DNA of 64,000 bases. Origin: Phocoena phocoena. Taxonomy: Eukaryota > Chordata > Mammalia > Artiodactyla > Phocoenidae. Below are positions 32,621 through 45,445 of this stretch, piece after piece. The notes beneath the pieces were generated by a model. That model did not search any database and was not told the DNA's origin. It saw only the letters and a list, made by a program, of their open reading frames with translations. Within the stretch, counting starts at the first letter, position 1, and each line of letters starts with the position of its first letter. The stretch is taken from NCBI RefSeq assembly GCF_963924675.1, contig NC_089219.1, positions 154,462,288-154,526,287 of the forward strand, read 5' to 3'. A program made the position numbers and the translations under genes.

Positions 32621-35600
32621 TAACTATGAAAGGTGAGTTGGGAAATTACTTATTAAATGGCCCAAATGGTGCTATATAGGGGAAAATAAAGGAAATAAAT
32701 CTGGCAGAGGAACATCGGGGCCAAAACCAATCTTAAAAGTATTAGAAAATAGAGTGACCATACACACTGATGATAGAGTGACATGCACTGAGGCACATGG
32801 TCCCTTTTGAGTAAATGCCTTAAATACAAACTAAAAAAATAATGTCATAAGATTTACAAGCACTATAAAAATATTTAGCAGTATTGCAGTAGACAGTAGA
32901 AATATATAACCTTTCAACTTAAATAAAAACAAGACTGATGAAATATCATGTTTGTTCCCATGTCATCCATGCTAAGGAACAAATAATAAATCAGCTTTTA
33001 AGATAGAATTTTTTACAATGAGAGATAAAAAACAAACAAAAAGAAACCCTAACTGTTTATCCCATGAAGGGAGAAAAAAACAATTTGAAAAGTCAGAGGA
33101 GAACTCTCTGAGGACAATATTTAACATCAATTTTTGTAAAACAGAATTTTAAGAAGCTGGTTTTGAATTGTTTATAGAGTTTGTAATTAGCATGCTGAGG
33201 AAATACAGGGTCAACCTTCCAGAAGCAAATAAAAAGTCCTGACTCTTAAAATTCTAGGCTCTAGAGTAGGTGCGTGCTGGTGTGTATGTGTGTGTGTGTG
33301 TGCAAATTTGCTGTGTGTTTTCAATAAACTTAAGAGTACATAAGGGTGTATGTTATTACATTGTAACAATTCTTGAGCAAGTCTAACTGAAGGTCAGTAG
33401 CAAACAAGTAGATGCTGCTTGGGTGGCCCCCGAAACTCTCAGGTAATGCGCAGATCTGGCTTGGCAATCACGTTCTGCTTTTAGACATAATGCATTTTTA
33501 TGTTCTTGTTAGCACTGAAAGACTAACTTGAATATTCTGCAACTGATGAAATGGACAACAGAGCAGTAACCTAGAGTTTACAAGTATTTGGGGCAGTAAA
33601 ACTTTAGTTCTAGATTTAACTTGGATTTTAGTCCTAATTTAACTTGGATTTTCTACAACGCATTGTTTTTCTATAAACTGGAGGTATATACCACCATAAT
33701 CCTAAAAAACCTGTGACTTTGGGCTTCAGGGGTCTAAGCCTTCTCTCTAAGTGACTGAAAGGTACAACTGGATATTAGACCTGTCTAAAAATTGTCCTTT
33801 TCTGTCCTGACATACAGGGGTTCAGCTTGATTTTTGGATAGCTGTCATTAAAAAAAAAAAAAAAATGTGCAAAGAGCTAATGCCTTTTGCTACAAGACAA
33901 AACAATTTCTCCTGGACATGCAGTAATAGGAGGCAATGCCATGTGTTGGAAGCATGCACATATTTTATGATAGATATTAATCTGGAGGTTAACAGCTAGA
34001 TGCTCTGGTTGAAGTAGTTTATTTCAAACATACATATAATGTTAACCCACTTTGTAACAAAGCCTTCAACATTTCATATGCAAATTCGTTTTTCTTTCTA
34101 GTTTAAGCCCAAGGAAATCCCTATAAATCTTGTCTCCAAAGAGAAAATATAAAGAATTCATAAGATTAAAGAGTTCTTATCAATTGTATAAAAAACTAGA
34201 AATGTACTAACTAGACAAAAATGTAGACGTCTAAGAGAACGTCCAACAAATAGAAAAGTAGAGGACTGCATTGAGATTGCAATCCTGAGAAAAATACATT
34301 ATTTCTAAATGAAGAAGTAAAAGAAGATAGTATAAATTAAAGCCAGAAGAAAAATTTAAAACCTACAAAAATACGAGTCAATACAAAGTTAAAAACCCAT
34401 GAATTTTACTATCTACCCAAAGGCTTCACAAAAGATCGCATGAATATCACAAATTAAAATAAAACAAACAAAAGCCAGAAATACTGTTTTCCCCAAATTG
34501 TACTACTACCTGCTTATTGCTTCAGTGGTAAGAAGAAAAATTATCTTCAAATAGTTAAATTGTATACCTACTTATATTTTAACTCTTAGGTGGATCTTTT
34601 TATATAATATATATGATCTTTAAAGAAAACTTGATTGTTTATTTTGGCATCTCTTAGGAAACTCCTATTTAATTAGATAAATCTCCTTAGGTAACTCTTA
34701 AATAAAAATAGATTTAAATATAGTATGTTTCCTATCATTCATTTTAGACCTCTAAGAGTTGGAAAAGCTCAACCTGGAGAAGAAACTAGTTTTATTGAGG
34801 GAAAAAACTACTTTCCAGTTTAGAAGAGGAGAGATTATCCCATTTCTGTAGAGGAAGCAATCAGGAAGATACAAAAAGAATGATCCTTGCCTAGTGCTAA
34901 GGCCAGAACTACTGTGAATATTGTACCAGAGCTTGTAAAAACAGCCACTGTGCTGGCACTCACAGGCCTGGGTCATGGTGTGTTCAACAATAAAACTGTT
35001 CCAAAGGATGGAACTCCTTCGGTCCAAAAAGCTTTCACCTGCATTATTCCATTAACCTCACTGTTTTGTTATGGGAAATGTGTTTATTTTTTGAAATGAC
35101 ATTGAAATATATCCTTAAAAGAACACTTTAGGTCTCAACAAGATTCTCTTCTCTTTCAGCCAACACATTACCTTTTAGAAATCAAGTCTACTTCTTTCTT
35201 TAAATCATCACATTTCAAAGCTGTAGCAGCTAATAAACGTTAATATAATTTTTCCAAAAGTGCAATTTCCCTAAATTTCTATGCTGTCTTCTTTATCCTG
35301 TCTTTTCAAGGTAAAGGTATCTTTCCAGTTTTCTAAGCATTATCAGGATTATGGATTTTGTTCATTGTTAAAGTTCGTTATTTATGGACATAAGTTAATG
35401 TAAATGCAAAAATATCTCGTATTATTCACAAGCTGGCTGACTTAAATCACTCGCTCTTAAAGCAACTTTACTGCTCTCCAATCTGTTCAAATGCACCGAA
35501 ATATAAATTCAGGATGATGTGGCTTTTCTGCAATGCTTTCTTTTCAGGCTGCAGTCTACATGACAGCGTTATACCTTATCCTTGCTGCTGTTGTTGTTCA

Positions 35601-36635
35601 ATCTATAAAACCTCTCTTGAAGACCCCCAAAACAGCTTGTAATTTAAACTTTTACTTTTGGTGACTCACTGTTTTCAAATTGCCAACTCTGACCATATCC
35701 CCCTTCCAGGGGAATTTATGCAGACTCTTAACCCATAATTGCTTTACTCTTTACCGCTATTTCTGGGTTCTTAAATTAACTGTTACATCAGTGTTCTTCA
35801 TTACTCAAATTATTTTTTCTTAAGAACTTTTCCTGGAAGTAAGTTCATGCTATTTTTGACAAGCAAACATTTGACTTCTGAAGGAATTCTTATGGAAATG
35901 GGTTTATATCCCAAATGCACCACCAAAAATCTTTGTGACCTTGCATAAACGTCCCTTACCATTTCAGGTGCTATCTTTGCTTGACTCCAAAGGGAACTGA
36001 TTAAAACTATGAGCATCTAGCTGGTATGCACTTTTGTCTCAGTTTGGTCAATGAAACTCTCAAAAATCCATCAGATTTTCATTATTTTATCGTTAGCCTG
36101 TTTGTGTAAAATAAGTTACCATTTATGGAGCCAGTGTTCTCCTTTATTCCGGCATCCAATCATTGTAAATATTTCTCATGGACACATTCTTAGAAGGCCT
36201 ATGAATAACCTGGCCTCTCACTGATTCTCCCTTTTGGAGTCTTACTAGCCAGACTTCCCCAATAACTTTCAGAGAGAGTTTTCCCCCTTTCCGGGTCTTC
36301 TTCTTGACTTCTATACGCCATAGAACTTTCAAAAGTCATCACACCAATACTAATATTACCACATACCCTCCAAAAAGCTCCAAGCTGTTTATGCCTATTC
36401 ATTAAGTTAATACTTTATCAAAACTTATCCAATTGAGTAGTTTTAGCACAGATATTTTACACATTTTAGCACAGACATGCTCTGTTTAAGGCTGACAGAT
36501 CCATTAGGAATTAACTTTCTGGTACATTTTCCCTCTGACATTTTCCTCACAACTGCGTTTCCTCATAACTGAGCCATCACTTATCTCTTGCCTATAGAAA
36601 GGCAGATAAGAGAAAAGAAAGCTAAGTGAGAAAAG
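32621..36635. other. 4-kb unassigned AT-rich stretch
   Basis: No gene or repeat family recognised. Holds a (TG)n at 33280-33302 and an A tract at 33850-33865. Frames such as 34887-35099 (70 codons) and 35810-36016 (68 codons, minus) show no domain. It is the longest repeat-poor segment I see after 19.7-22.4 kb. Confidence 0.45.
33280..33302 (+). repeat. (TG)n microsatellite
   Basis: Short dinucleotide run with one TA interruption. Confidence 0.85.
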
Positions 36636-36639
36636 ATAT

Positions 36640-36710
36640 GTAAATAGACTAGCACAATATTGGACATATAATAAGTATTCAATAAATGATAGCAAGTATT
36701 CTTACCCTTA
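36640..36710 (+). repeat. MIR 3' end fragment
   Basis: 'actagcacaatattggacatataataagtattcaataaatgatag' matches the MIR 3' tail (agtgcctggcacatagtaagcgctcaataaatg). Confidence 0.5.
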
Positions 36711-36754
36711 TCCTCACATTAGTTTATATGTATTAAAAACTGATTACTGGACTC

Positions 36755-36950
36755 AACTCTTACTTCCATTGCTCATTAGATCCTCACAGAAACCTTGGAG
36801 GAAGCGAGGTTTTATCCCCATTTTACAGGTTGGGAGACTGCAGCCTAGAGGGCTTAAGTACCTTAACTGAAGTCATATAGTCAAGAAATAAGCCTATATT
36901 TGTCACAATCACTTGCCCATGCTTTGACGTGACACCACCACCCATCATTT
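36755..36950 (-). repeat. MIR element
   Basis: 'cattagatcctcacagaaaccttggagg...tttatccccattttacaggttgggagactgcagcctagag' is antisense MIR. Confidence 0.75.
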
Positions 36951-37985
36951 ACCCAGCTTCACCAAGGTACTACTAAATATTTTACTCTTATTCTCCTCTC
37001 TTTGCTTCATACTGCCATTGCCACCAACCCAGTCAAATTCACTTTTAATTTTCCAATGTTAGTGAAGGGAGTAGAAGGTGGAAACTGAGGTTAAAGGAGG
37101 AAACTTTAATGTTATTCAAGGATGACTTCATCTTAACTTCCAGCCTTTGTCTACCCTTTCTCTGCTCAAGTCACACGCAGAGTATTTGCTATCTCTTCCA
37201 TAAGTCTTGACTTTTCGTGTCTTTATGCCACTTTTCTTTTCTCCATTTGCAATGAATCTCCCTTTCCCTTGGTTCTTCACCATTTCTTACTCCATACTCT
37301 CCATTACAATTCAAATCTACCTTTAAAGCCCAACTCATATACCAGTTCCGTCCTGCAGTCTCCTGGATCTGCCAAGTCAGAACTAACCACTTGCTCCTCC
37401 GTGCTCCTGCAATGGCAATGATGTTAGAAGGGCGAGTGATTTTACAGCTCGCTCACCACCTGCGGGAAATATGTCCTATTTGCCCTTCCACATCCTTTCT
37501 CCACCCAACTCTATATGGATGGCTTGCATGGCCTATCTTAGCAAGTGTCCTTGCTCTGGCTTCTGTTTGGCTCACCAGTGAAGAGTACCAATAGAAGATT
37601 GTAGGGAATGAAGGAGGGGAGTGAAGTTAGGGTATTAATTCTTGCCAAATTGCTGGGAGTTGGCTGCATCCCCCAACTAACGTATAGTGCTTCTCTGTGG
37701 GGCATCACAGCATCTTTGGGGAGGACTCTCTCTCCAGCAAGGCTTCCTTTCTCTTTCATCTCCTATAAAGTAGCCACACTTTTACTGAACCCAGGGCACT
37801 ACACTATCTCTTGATTCTCTACATTGGGCTCAATTTATCCCTATTGATGTACCCCTGATTTCCTGCTGAGACCCTGTCTGATGAACTTCGTAATATGCTC
37901 TTCTAAGCTGTTAATTTTACAAACCACATTATTACACTTATTAGAAGAATGTCTTCAGGATGTGTCAGTAAGCTCTGATTGATGA
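36951..37985. other. unassigned sequence, possible L2 traces
   Basis: 'acctttaaagcccaactcatataccagttccgtcc' (near 37320) faintly resembles L2. No gene seen. Confidence 0.35.
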
Positions 37986-37989
37986 TAAT

Positions 37990-38205
37990 GGTAAACAGCT
38001 AGAATTTATGGAGCATAAAGTATGCTTTGGTTACTCTCTTGAGTATACCGTGTGCATTATTCTAATTAATTAAAATCACTATTAGCTAAGCAAGGCACAC
38101 AGATGCTAAGAGGTTCCCAGAAGTAACTTGCTCATGGTCACTCCAGTGTCTCAGTAGTGTTTAGGACTCAGATCTGTCCAAAGTCTAAACCTTAAGCTCT
38201 AGGTC
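37990..38205 (-). repeat. MIR element (diverged)
   Basis: 'gtgtgcattattctaattaattaaaatc...cagatgctaagaggttcccagaagtaacttgctcatggtcactc' follows antisense MIR. Confidence 0.55.
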
Positions 38206-38209
38206 TAAG

Positions 38210-38393
38210 CAGTGGCTCTCAAACTTGAGTATGCATCAGCATCACCCAGAGAGCTTGCTGAAACAGGTAGTGGGCCCCACCCCCAGAGTGTCCGAGTCTG
38301 CAGGTCTGGAGCAGGGCCCAAGACTTTCACTTCTAAAAATTCCTACGTGCAGCTGATGTGCTGGTCTGGGTACCAGACTTTGAGAACCACTAG
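38210..38393 (+). mobile_element. MER5A-type hAT MITE
   Basis: A complete non-autonomous hAT-Charlie element of about 184 bp. The terminal inverted repeats are cagtggctctcaaact and agactttgagaaccacta. Inside, 'gggccccacccccagagtgtc' and 'gcatcagcatcacccagag' are hallmarks. Flanks gtctaag and gtccagg may be a decayed 8-bp duplication. It codes for nothing and was moved by a Charlie transposase in trans. Confidence 0.88.
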
Positions 38394-38735
38394 TCCAGGC
38401 ATTTTAGGTCCAGAATTTCAGGTGTTAGAATAGTTTTCTGGTGATACATTGTCGAAAAAAAAAAAAAAAAGCACTGCATTTTCCTGTTTTTAAGAAGCTA
38501 ATACATTCAATCTTAAAGAGTCAATAATGGGGCTAAGTATTTAAGAAAGAGTTATTCTCCAGGAAGATGGGAGGAGATGGACATTCTAAGGACAGGAATG
38601 CCCTTTCAGGAAACTTGCAAAGGGAACAGAAAAATAACATAGTAAGATTCTGCTATCCAGTGTTCACAGAACATGAGCGGGATACTCTTGACTGTAAAAT
38701 GAGAAGCCAACTTTTGCTCACCATATACATACCTT
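38394..38735. other. unassigned sequence
   Basis: Holds an A tract at about 38455-38470. Nothing else recognised. Confidence 0.4.
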
Positions 38736-38739
38736 ATTC

Positions 38740-38860
38740 AGTACAAATGTTTATTAAGAATCTCCAAAAGCTAGACACTAGGCATCAGAGCTATACTGAT
38801 AGAGCAGATAAAGTGCCTGGCCTCAGGGAGCTTGTGCTTCAGAGGATGTACATCAGCTAG
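38740..38860. repeat. L2-like ancient LINE fragment
   Basis: 'aagctagacactaggcatcagagctatactgatagagcagataaagtgcctggcctcagggagcttgtgc' follows the L2-type line 'ccaggcactgttctaggcactgggg...gtccctgccctcatggagctt'. Confidence 0.5.
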
Positions 38861-39740
38861 ATAGACTGAATGATGGATACTATATTGGGTTCACACTTCG
38901 TCTCAAGAAAAAAATATATCCATAGACATGATCCAGGAGTCAAATGGCAAAAGACCGAGCCTCAAAGTGAGTGTTAATTTCATTAAATGGTAGGTAAAAA
39001 TTATTTTAGATGCCGAGATAGGCTCTGCTTAAAAGACACACTATTCCTCCAAACGTATTATACAAGCCAGCTTATGAACCTGTGACTTTTTCTAGGAGAC
39101 ATGTTGCCTTCTTTCCCAAGAAGGGAGCAGTAGGGGTCGGGGTGGAAATAGTTTCATCATCAGAGGCACAGTCTCACTACTATTGCTCAGCTCCAATTCG
39201 CAACCTTCTGAATGGTTTCCAGACTAAGAAATTTAGCAAAGTGATGAAGAAAAAATGGCCCATTAATCTTATGATGCGTGTTATAACTTAACTCTGGGTT
39301 TAGCATAGGAAAAATATTATTTGCATTGATTAGAAATATGCTTTATGGCTGCATATATTATTCACTCTGAACATTCTAAAATTATTAGCTGGGTTGACAC
39401 GATGAACTACACAGGAGTACTTCTGGATGACATCTCAACGTCATCTGTTACTCACATCATATAGGTCTAGGAATCAATATGTATTTTACTCGATATGAGA
39501 TCTTATTCCAAACACCAAAATACGCCTGTTTTTATTCGATGGTTATCATCATGAAACTACCAGCTAAACATCATTTAGAAAATTCAAAGCAAGTAAATTA
39601 GTGTATTAACTGTCCAACTATGATTATGACTTTCCTCCACTTATAGCTGAACCTAATATAATGATCTGGTCAGTCTGACTAGGAGGATTTATTCAGTAAT
39701 TTACTCAAATGTTCTGAGGTATATTTTGAAGGACTTAAAT
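38861..39740. other. unassigned sequence
   Basis: No gene or repeat recognised. Confidence 0.4.
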
Positions 39741-39744
39741 TATG

Positions 39745-39900
39745 GTCTGGTTTGTAGGATCCAACAGTAAGGGTGCAGGTTTATCTCCTACAAGCTCTGT
39801 GACCTTGCCCAAGTGACTTAGCATCTCTGAGACTCACTTGCCTAATCTGTAAAATGGAAACAATAATAGAACCCAAGTTGTAAAGCTGAAGGAAAAAAAG
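39745..39900 (+). repeat. MIR element
   Basis: 'caagctctgtgaccttgcccaagtgacttagcatctctgagactcacttgcctaatctgtaaaatgga' is a clear sense MIR core. Confidence 0.8.
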
Positions 39901-39949
39901 GAATATGGTAATGTATTTTGGCACAAAAGAGCAGTTACGCTGATGGTCA

Positions 39950-40075
39950 TTATTTGTGAATACTGTTGCTAAGATTATTGAAAACCTGTTGTGTGTTAGG
40001 TGCTGTTCAAGGACTAGAATTTTAAGACTGTTCTTCACCTTTATCCCAGTTTTACCTGCAAAGTTCTGCCATGCA
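39950..40075 (-). repeat. possible MIR fragment
   Basis: 'gaaaacctgttgtgtgttaggtgctgttcaagg' resembles the antisense MIR 3' tail. Weak. Confidence 0.3.
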
Positions 40076-41145
40076 CTGGAAAAACATACTGGTATTTCTA
40101 GGGAAGGGGACCACTTAGGTGACATTTTTGTTTCACCAGGTATATAAAGTATACAAAGGTTATAGTGTATCTTTTAAGTCCTTTGGACATTTAGTTACCT
40201 TTCACTAGAATGATTCTAGTAGATCCTGATAGATACCTGAGACAAGGTCAGGTCAGTGATGTTGGTACCTTTTCTGGCTTAAGAGCATAGGGCAGAAACA
40301 CAGGAAGAGAGGTCTTCCTTTTCCACTCCTGTTACTAAGAACCCTCTCGAATAATGACAATCTGAAACAGATCACTACATTGTTGCATGTTGTAGAATCA
40401 AAGCAGTGTACAAAGCAAAGAGCACTGGCCTCCATTATACGTGCATTTCACTTGAGATTCACTTTTCTAGACCGTGGAGAAAGCACTTTCCAGGTACTGG
40501 AATATTACAATCTGGCAATCTCCACCACTGCATGTTTGATCACATGATTCCCTGCAAATGGAATGCTGTTCCATCAAGGTCAGATTGACCAGTGCAAATA
40601 CCTGATTTTATCGTACGGTCAGAACCAAATTAACTTACTGAAATTCTGCCCAGCTCACGGTCTACCTTCTCTGTGAAACCTCCTGTGAGATCCCAAGTTA
40701 CAAACAACTCTATCTTCTTCAGAAGACATTGTATAAATAGTAATTTACATATAAATATATGTATATGTGTGTGTATTTCTTTGTTACATTAAGTTATAAC
40801 TCCTGTGGTTTCTCTTCTTAACTAAACTGGACCCCCTTATCATCACAGTGGCCATGTACATCATTGTATCCTCCAAAAAATCCAGATAATAATATCATGG
40901 ATTCAGTATATAGTTGTTTAATAGAAAACAATTAACTAACCACTGCAGAATACTAGTGTCTCTCAAGTGTGTTCAGTGGATCATAAATCCTATGAGACAG
41001 TCCATGAAGGAAAAGATTTCAAATAAATTTGGGATCTGTTGTCCACTACATCTCCTTATCAGAGACTCATAATTCACAAGACTGGTAAAAAGCTCTGTAG
41101 CAAAGAAACTGTTGACTTAGTTTGACCCAGTATTTCTCTTACAAG
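40076..41145. other. unassigned sequence
   Basis: A short (TA/TG) tract near 40750-40775. No gene recognised. Confidence 0.4.
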
Positions 41146-41154
41146 AGTATCAGT

Positions 41155-41262
41155 TCTGGAGGTCAAGGACATTTTCCACCTCTAATACAACATCTCTACT
41201 GCCTAGTAGAGTGTCTGGCACTTAGTAGACACCTAATAAATACTTGAATAAGTTTCAACATA
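41155..41262 (+). repeat. L2/MIR-type LINE 3' tail
   Basis: 'ggtcaaggacattttccacc...tagagtgtctggcacttagtagacacctaataaatacttgaataag' matches the common 3' tail of L2-type elements. Confidence 0.6.
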
Positions 41263-42435
41263 CATTCCCCTTTTAAGCTATAGAAGAAAAACACAGTATA
41301 TAGATTTTGATTTACTTGGGGAGAATAATAATATGAATAGATAAATTTACACAAATCATTTTGAAGTATATATACTTGATAATACTTTTTCCCACAAATC
41401 TACATAATTGCACATTTAGTGGTGATAGTAAACGAACTACATTTGCTTCTGAAAACTTGCTAAGAAGGATGGCTACTAAAAACTACAACTTGAACTCAAA
41501 ACAATTGATTTAGTTCATTGGTCCCCACTCCTCAGCAGTTTTAATATAGAAGAAAATAGACACATATATTTCTTTTCTGCCATAATATGACATCATATAA
41601 GGAATGCTATTTTATTAGCTAGAAATAAGATTTGCTTTTGTTATTTTAGTACATTTGATCTCATAAGAATAATTCTAGATTTTTTCCCCTCCTGTGACTC
41701 TCATAGCATCCCCATCTAAAATAGACTTTGGAGATTTAGATCAAATGTCATATCAATTGTCCTAGACTGCTTACTATGTGCTTTCACTATAAATTTTAAT
41801 GTCAATAGAGAAAGGAGAAGGAAAAGTCAGAGGGAAATGAAACAGGTGTATGCAACACCCCTCTCTACTACCGACATTTCTCAGAATTCTGGGGGAAGTT
41901 GCATCTATAAGTGGAAAGTTTTTCACCATGGAACTCACAGTGGTTGAACTTCTCATGAAGAATTTTTTTTTCACTACTGAAGAAAAATATGTTTGATTTT
42001 ACCATAACTGAAAAGTTCTCCTGTTTCTACTTCTGAGGTTTGCCCTCAAGACTACTGTTTACCTAATGGAAGTGACTCCTATGCATGGAGGAAAAAGTGC
42101 ACCATTTGAAGGAAAAGCTAAAGGAGTGATATTCAGGTAGCTCCTCATTCCACCAATGAAAACGTACACATAGGTTTTCCACTTTACACCTCATTTTCCA
42201 CCTTATTTTCATGATTTTGAAATGAATATGTAGGGTCTGATGAGTTTGTCAATAGTCTATAATTATTAGTGTTATTAAAATAGAATACAAATGATAAGCC
42301 ATATGTAAAAATGCTGTGTGAATAAACTGCTATACCCCAAATAATACAAATGAGTGAATGGCAGTAAATGCTAAGAGGGATTAACAACATAAAGGAAATT
42401 AAAAAAATGATGACCGTATTTCATATTTATGTGTC
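41263..42435. other. unassigned AT-rich sequence
   Basis: No gene or repeat recognised. Confidence 0.4.
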
Positions 42436-42453
42436 TTTTTCTCTCTCACTCTT

Positions 42454-42675
42454 TTTTTTTCTTTCTTTCTTTTTTTTTTTTTGCAGTACGCGGGACTCTC
42501 ACTGTTGTGGCCTCTCCCGTTGTGGAGCACAGGCTCTGGACGCGCAAGCTCAGCGGCCACGGCTCACGGGCCCAGCCGCTCCCTGGCATGTGTGATCTTC
42601 CCGGACCGGGGCACGAACCCGCGTCCCCTGCATGGGCAGGCAGAACACTCAACCACTGTGCCACCAGGGAAGCCC
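42454..42675 (-). mobile_element. tRNA-derived SINE, CHR-1/CHR-2 type (short form)
   Basis: Plus strand: T/C tail with TTTC units, gcagtacgcgggactctcac, ending ccaccagggaagccc. Exact 15-bp target-site duplications ttctctctcactctt lie at 42439-42453 and 42676-42690. The minus-strand B box reads gggttcgtgcc, close to consensus. Frames across it are repeat translations. Confidence 0.94.
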
Positions 42676-42690
42676 TTCTCTCTCACTCTT

Positions 42691-43080
42691 ACTCAACTCC
42701 TAAATAACTAAGAGAATATACTCACAAATGGTAAGCATGTTTTGGATGTTCGATGTGTGTTTGTGGGAAAGAACAAAAAAAAAAACTGCCTCAATTAGGT
42801 CAAATATCATACAAGAGATGAATGAGATTAGAGATGGGATTGGGATTTGCGTTAGTTACTCAACAGCTAACCAATCACAGATATGGCAGTGTAGTGCAAT
42901 ATGCAAATATACTTTTAAACAACTTCTCTTAAGTTATCTACTGTCTGTAAAGACAATCACACTCAACTGCTCTGCACTTAAACCCCAGAGCTTCTGAGTT
43001 AGAATCTGTTAGAAATAGGTACACGTTTCATTGCTTTGGCAACATTTACATGGCTCTGCATTAGGCAATACAACTGCTAA
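42691..43080. other. unassigned sequence
   Basis: An 89-codon frame at 42728-42997 shows no domain. Confidence 0.4.
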
Positions 43081-43084
43081 GATC

Positions 43085-43300
43085 ACACTCTGGGAATTCA
43101 GGAAAGGCTAGTGTCCAGTTCTGGTCGTTCTACCACCCAACTGTGATCTAGGGTAAATTCCTGATAAAAAAAAAAAAAAGAAAAGAAAAACGCTGAAGAT
43201 GCTGAAACAGTATTTCCTACTTCACAGGGTCGTCATGGGGATAAAAGGTCATTAGGATAAAGTGCCTCTCACCCAGGAAACACCGATAAATGCTACTGAT
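43085..43300 (+). repeat. MIR element interrupted by an A tract
   Basis: 'ctaccacccaactgtgatctagggtaaattcc', then A-rich 43168-43190, then 'ttcctacttcacagggtcgtcatggggataaaa...aaagtgcctctcacccaggaaacac' follows sense MIR. Confidence 0.55.
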
Positions 43301-43865
43301 GCTACCATCATCATCATCATGACCGATGAAGAACATATCGCCACATGGAAATTCAACATTCCCTGGGCCATTCACAACTTTCCTTTAAAGGACTCATATT
43401 CTATGTGGGGTCTTAACACCTTCAAATAACAGAAAATACAAGTCTTTACACCTTTTTTTCTGTAGCTAATTTTGGCATCTTTCACCTCTGTCCACTTAAG
43501 TGTTGGTTTAGCATATTCTTGTCACACAAAGAAGCTACTTCCCAAAGAGAGGAACAATGTGTCAAGTGACAAAGACACTGAGTGAAGTCTTTCACATCCT
43601 AGATTGTCCACGGTACAGCTCAGCTGGTCTCTGGGTTGGAAAGCCTGGGTCTACTTTGCTCGTCTGTTACAGGGGAAGGGACGTGGTCCTTAGCACGTGG
43701 TCTGTGAAACAGAGGCAGCTGCAGGTAGAATTATAACACAAGCAGAACTGGCTTCAATTCTTTCTTAGGTCTTTTTCTTCTTGTTCAGCTGTTCAAGGAA
43801 CTTGCCTGCCCTCTGTCCCTGCCAGGACGATGTTACATCTGCCTGGATAAGTAGGTCACCATTGT
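43301..43865. other. unassigned sequence
   Basis: A (ATC)n-like short run near 43305-43322. Otherwise nothing recognised. Confidence 0.4.
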
Positions 43866-43869
43866 ATAT

Positions 43870-44110
43870 CAGGAAAGGTCTTATTTGTAATCATCAGGAA
43901 CCAGATACGGCTAATTTGAGCAGAAAAGGAAACTTCTGGAAGTTTATGGTTAGGTCTCAGTAACTAGAAGCAGACTAAACAACCGAAAGCCAAGGCTATG
44001 CTATTGCAATCATAGGATCAGGCCAAAGGGATGTTATAAGTCCTAGCTGGCCTTGCTACCAAGCAGGAACAGGAAACAGGAGGTTGACCCAGCACTGCTG
44101 GCCTTGCTTC
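43870..44110. repeat. possible dispersed LTR-type repeat
   Basis: 'catcaggaaccagatacggctaatttgagcagaaaaggaaac' resembles the start of a known dispersed repeat ('..ctaatttaagcagaaaaggaattt..'). Family and ends uncertain. Confidence 0.3.
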
Positions 44111-44389
44111 TTTACATCATTTATTTGTAATTCAAAATCCAAGAGAAGGGTGCAGTTGGCCAACCCGAGGTCGCCCAACTGTTTTTCATCTGTAAGGGAG
44201 ACTGAGCATGTGAGTAAACAGTGTATCTGACATGTTCAGCTTGTATAACGAGAGGAAGGCTCTGTTTCTCACCAAGACCCACAAAGTGGAAAATTCCCCA
44301 AAGAGAAAGGAATTTCATATCAGATGCTTGGAAGGTTAAAAACAACAACAACAAACAAATGCAGATGTGGAATTAAAGACATGGAGTCA

Positions 44390-44600
44390 TTAAGAACCTA
44401 TATGTGGAGTGATTCAGACCTGAGTTCACATCTGGAGCAAGCTGCTCAATCTTGCTGAGCTTCAATTTTCTTTAAAGGAAACAACGTGGAAGATGATATC
44501 CACGTGTAACTTGTGGTGCACATGAAGGAGGATAGTACAGTATATGATGCCTGGCACATCCTATGCATTTTCTAAAACTACTAGTAGTACTATTATTATT
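44390..44600 (+). repeat. MIR element (diverged)
   Basis: 'gattcagacctgagttcacatctgg...caagctgctcaatcttgctgagcttcaattttc...tgatgcctggcacatcctatgc' is sense MIR in order. Confidence 0.6.
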
Positions 44601-44746
44601 GTTACTTATTATACAATTTATTGTAGAAATTAACAGGGAGAGTATTAATAAATGTTAATACAGTGCTAAGTGTCACATTTATGATCTCAACTAATTATTT
44701 GTTGATTCAACAAACATTCCACATATCAGAAAATAACCTGTTAGTG

Positions 44747-44750
<4 letters not shown>

Positions 44751-44778
<28 letters not shown>
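44751..44778. repeat. (TA)n microsatellite followed by a T tract
   Basis: About 14 uninterrupted TA units, then T to 44788. Confidence 0.95.
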
Positions 44779-44787
<9 letters not shown>

Positions 44788-44789
44788 TA

Positions 44790-45445
44790 CAGAAGAAAAG
44801 AAACCCTGAGGCTTAGAAAGTGTAAACAATGTACCAAAAGTCACTCATTTAAGAGGTAATGGAATATTATTCACCCTTAAAAAATGAAGGAGATCCTTTC
44901 ATTTGTGACAATATAGATGAAACAGGAGTGCATTATGCTGATGAAATAAGCCAGAGAGGATAAATACGAATGATATCATTTATATATGGAATCTAAAAAG
45001 AAAAAAAGCCACACTCACAGAAACAGAATAGAAAACTGCTTGCCAGGGGTTGGGGTGTGGGTGGGGAAAAGAGGGGAAGACTGGTAAAAGGGTACAAACT
45101 TTCAGCTGCAGGATGAATAAGGTCTGAGGATCTACTGTATAACATAATTACTACAGTCAATAATACTGTATTGTATAACTAACATTTTCGGAGAGAACAG
45201 AACTTAAGTGTTCTCACCAAAAAAAGAAAAAAAGGAAAAAGGTGTCATGAGCTGTTAGATGTATTAATTAACGTGATGGGAAGGATCCTTTTACAACGTA
45301 TATGTGTATCAAATCATCATGATATACTCTTTGACTACCTTACAATTTTGTCAATTATACCTCAGTAAAACAGAAAAAAAAGGGGTAATAAAGATGAGAC
45401 TCCAATCCAGGATTATCCAGCTCAAAAAACTACACTCTTAACCTT
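44790..45445 (-). repeat. MIR split by an L1 tail
   Basis: Left piece 'acagaagaaaagaaaccctgaggcttagaaagtg...caaaagtcactcatttaagaggtaat' (44788-44860) and right piece 'aataaagatgagactccaatccagg...actcttaacc' (45387-45443) join into one antisense MIR. Confidence 0.7.
44861..45379 (+). mobile_element. old 5'-truncated L1 3' end
   Basis: Starts in the ORF2 C-terminal region ('ggaatattattcacccttaa'), then 3' UTR ('gataaatacgaatgatatcat', 'cttgccaggggttggggtgt', 'ctcagtaaaacag'). Flanking aagaggtaat (44851-44860) and aaggggtaat (45380-45389) match at 9 of 10 bases. Inserted in the MIR above. Confidence 0.8.
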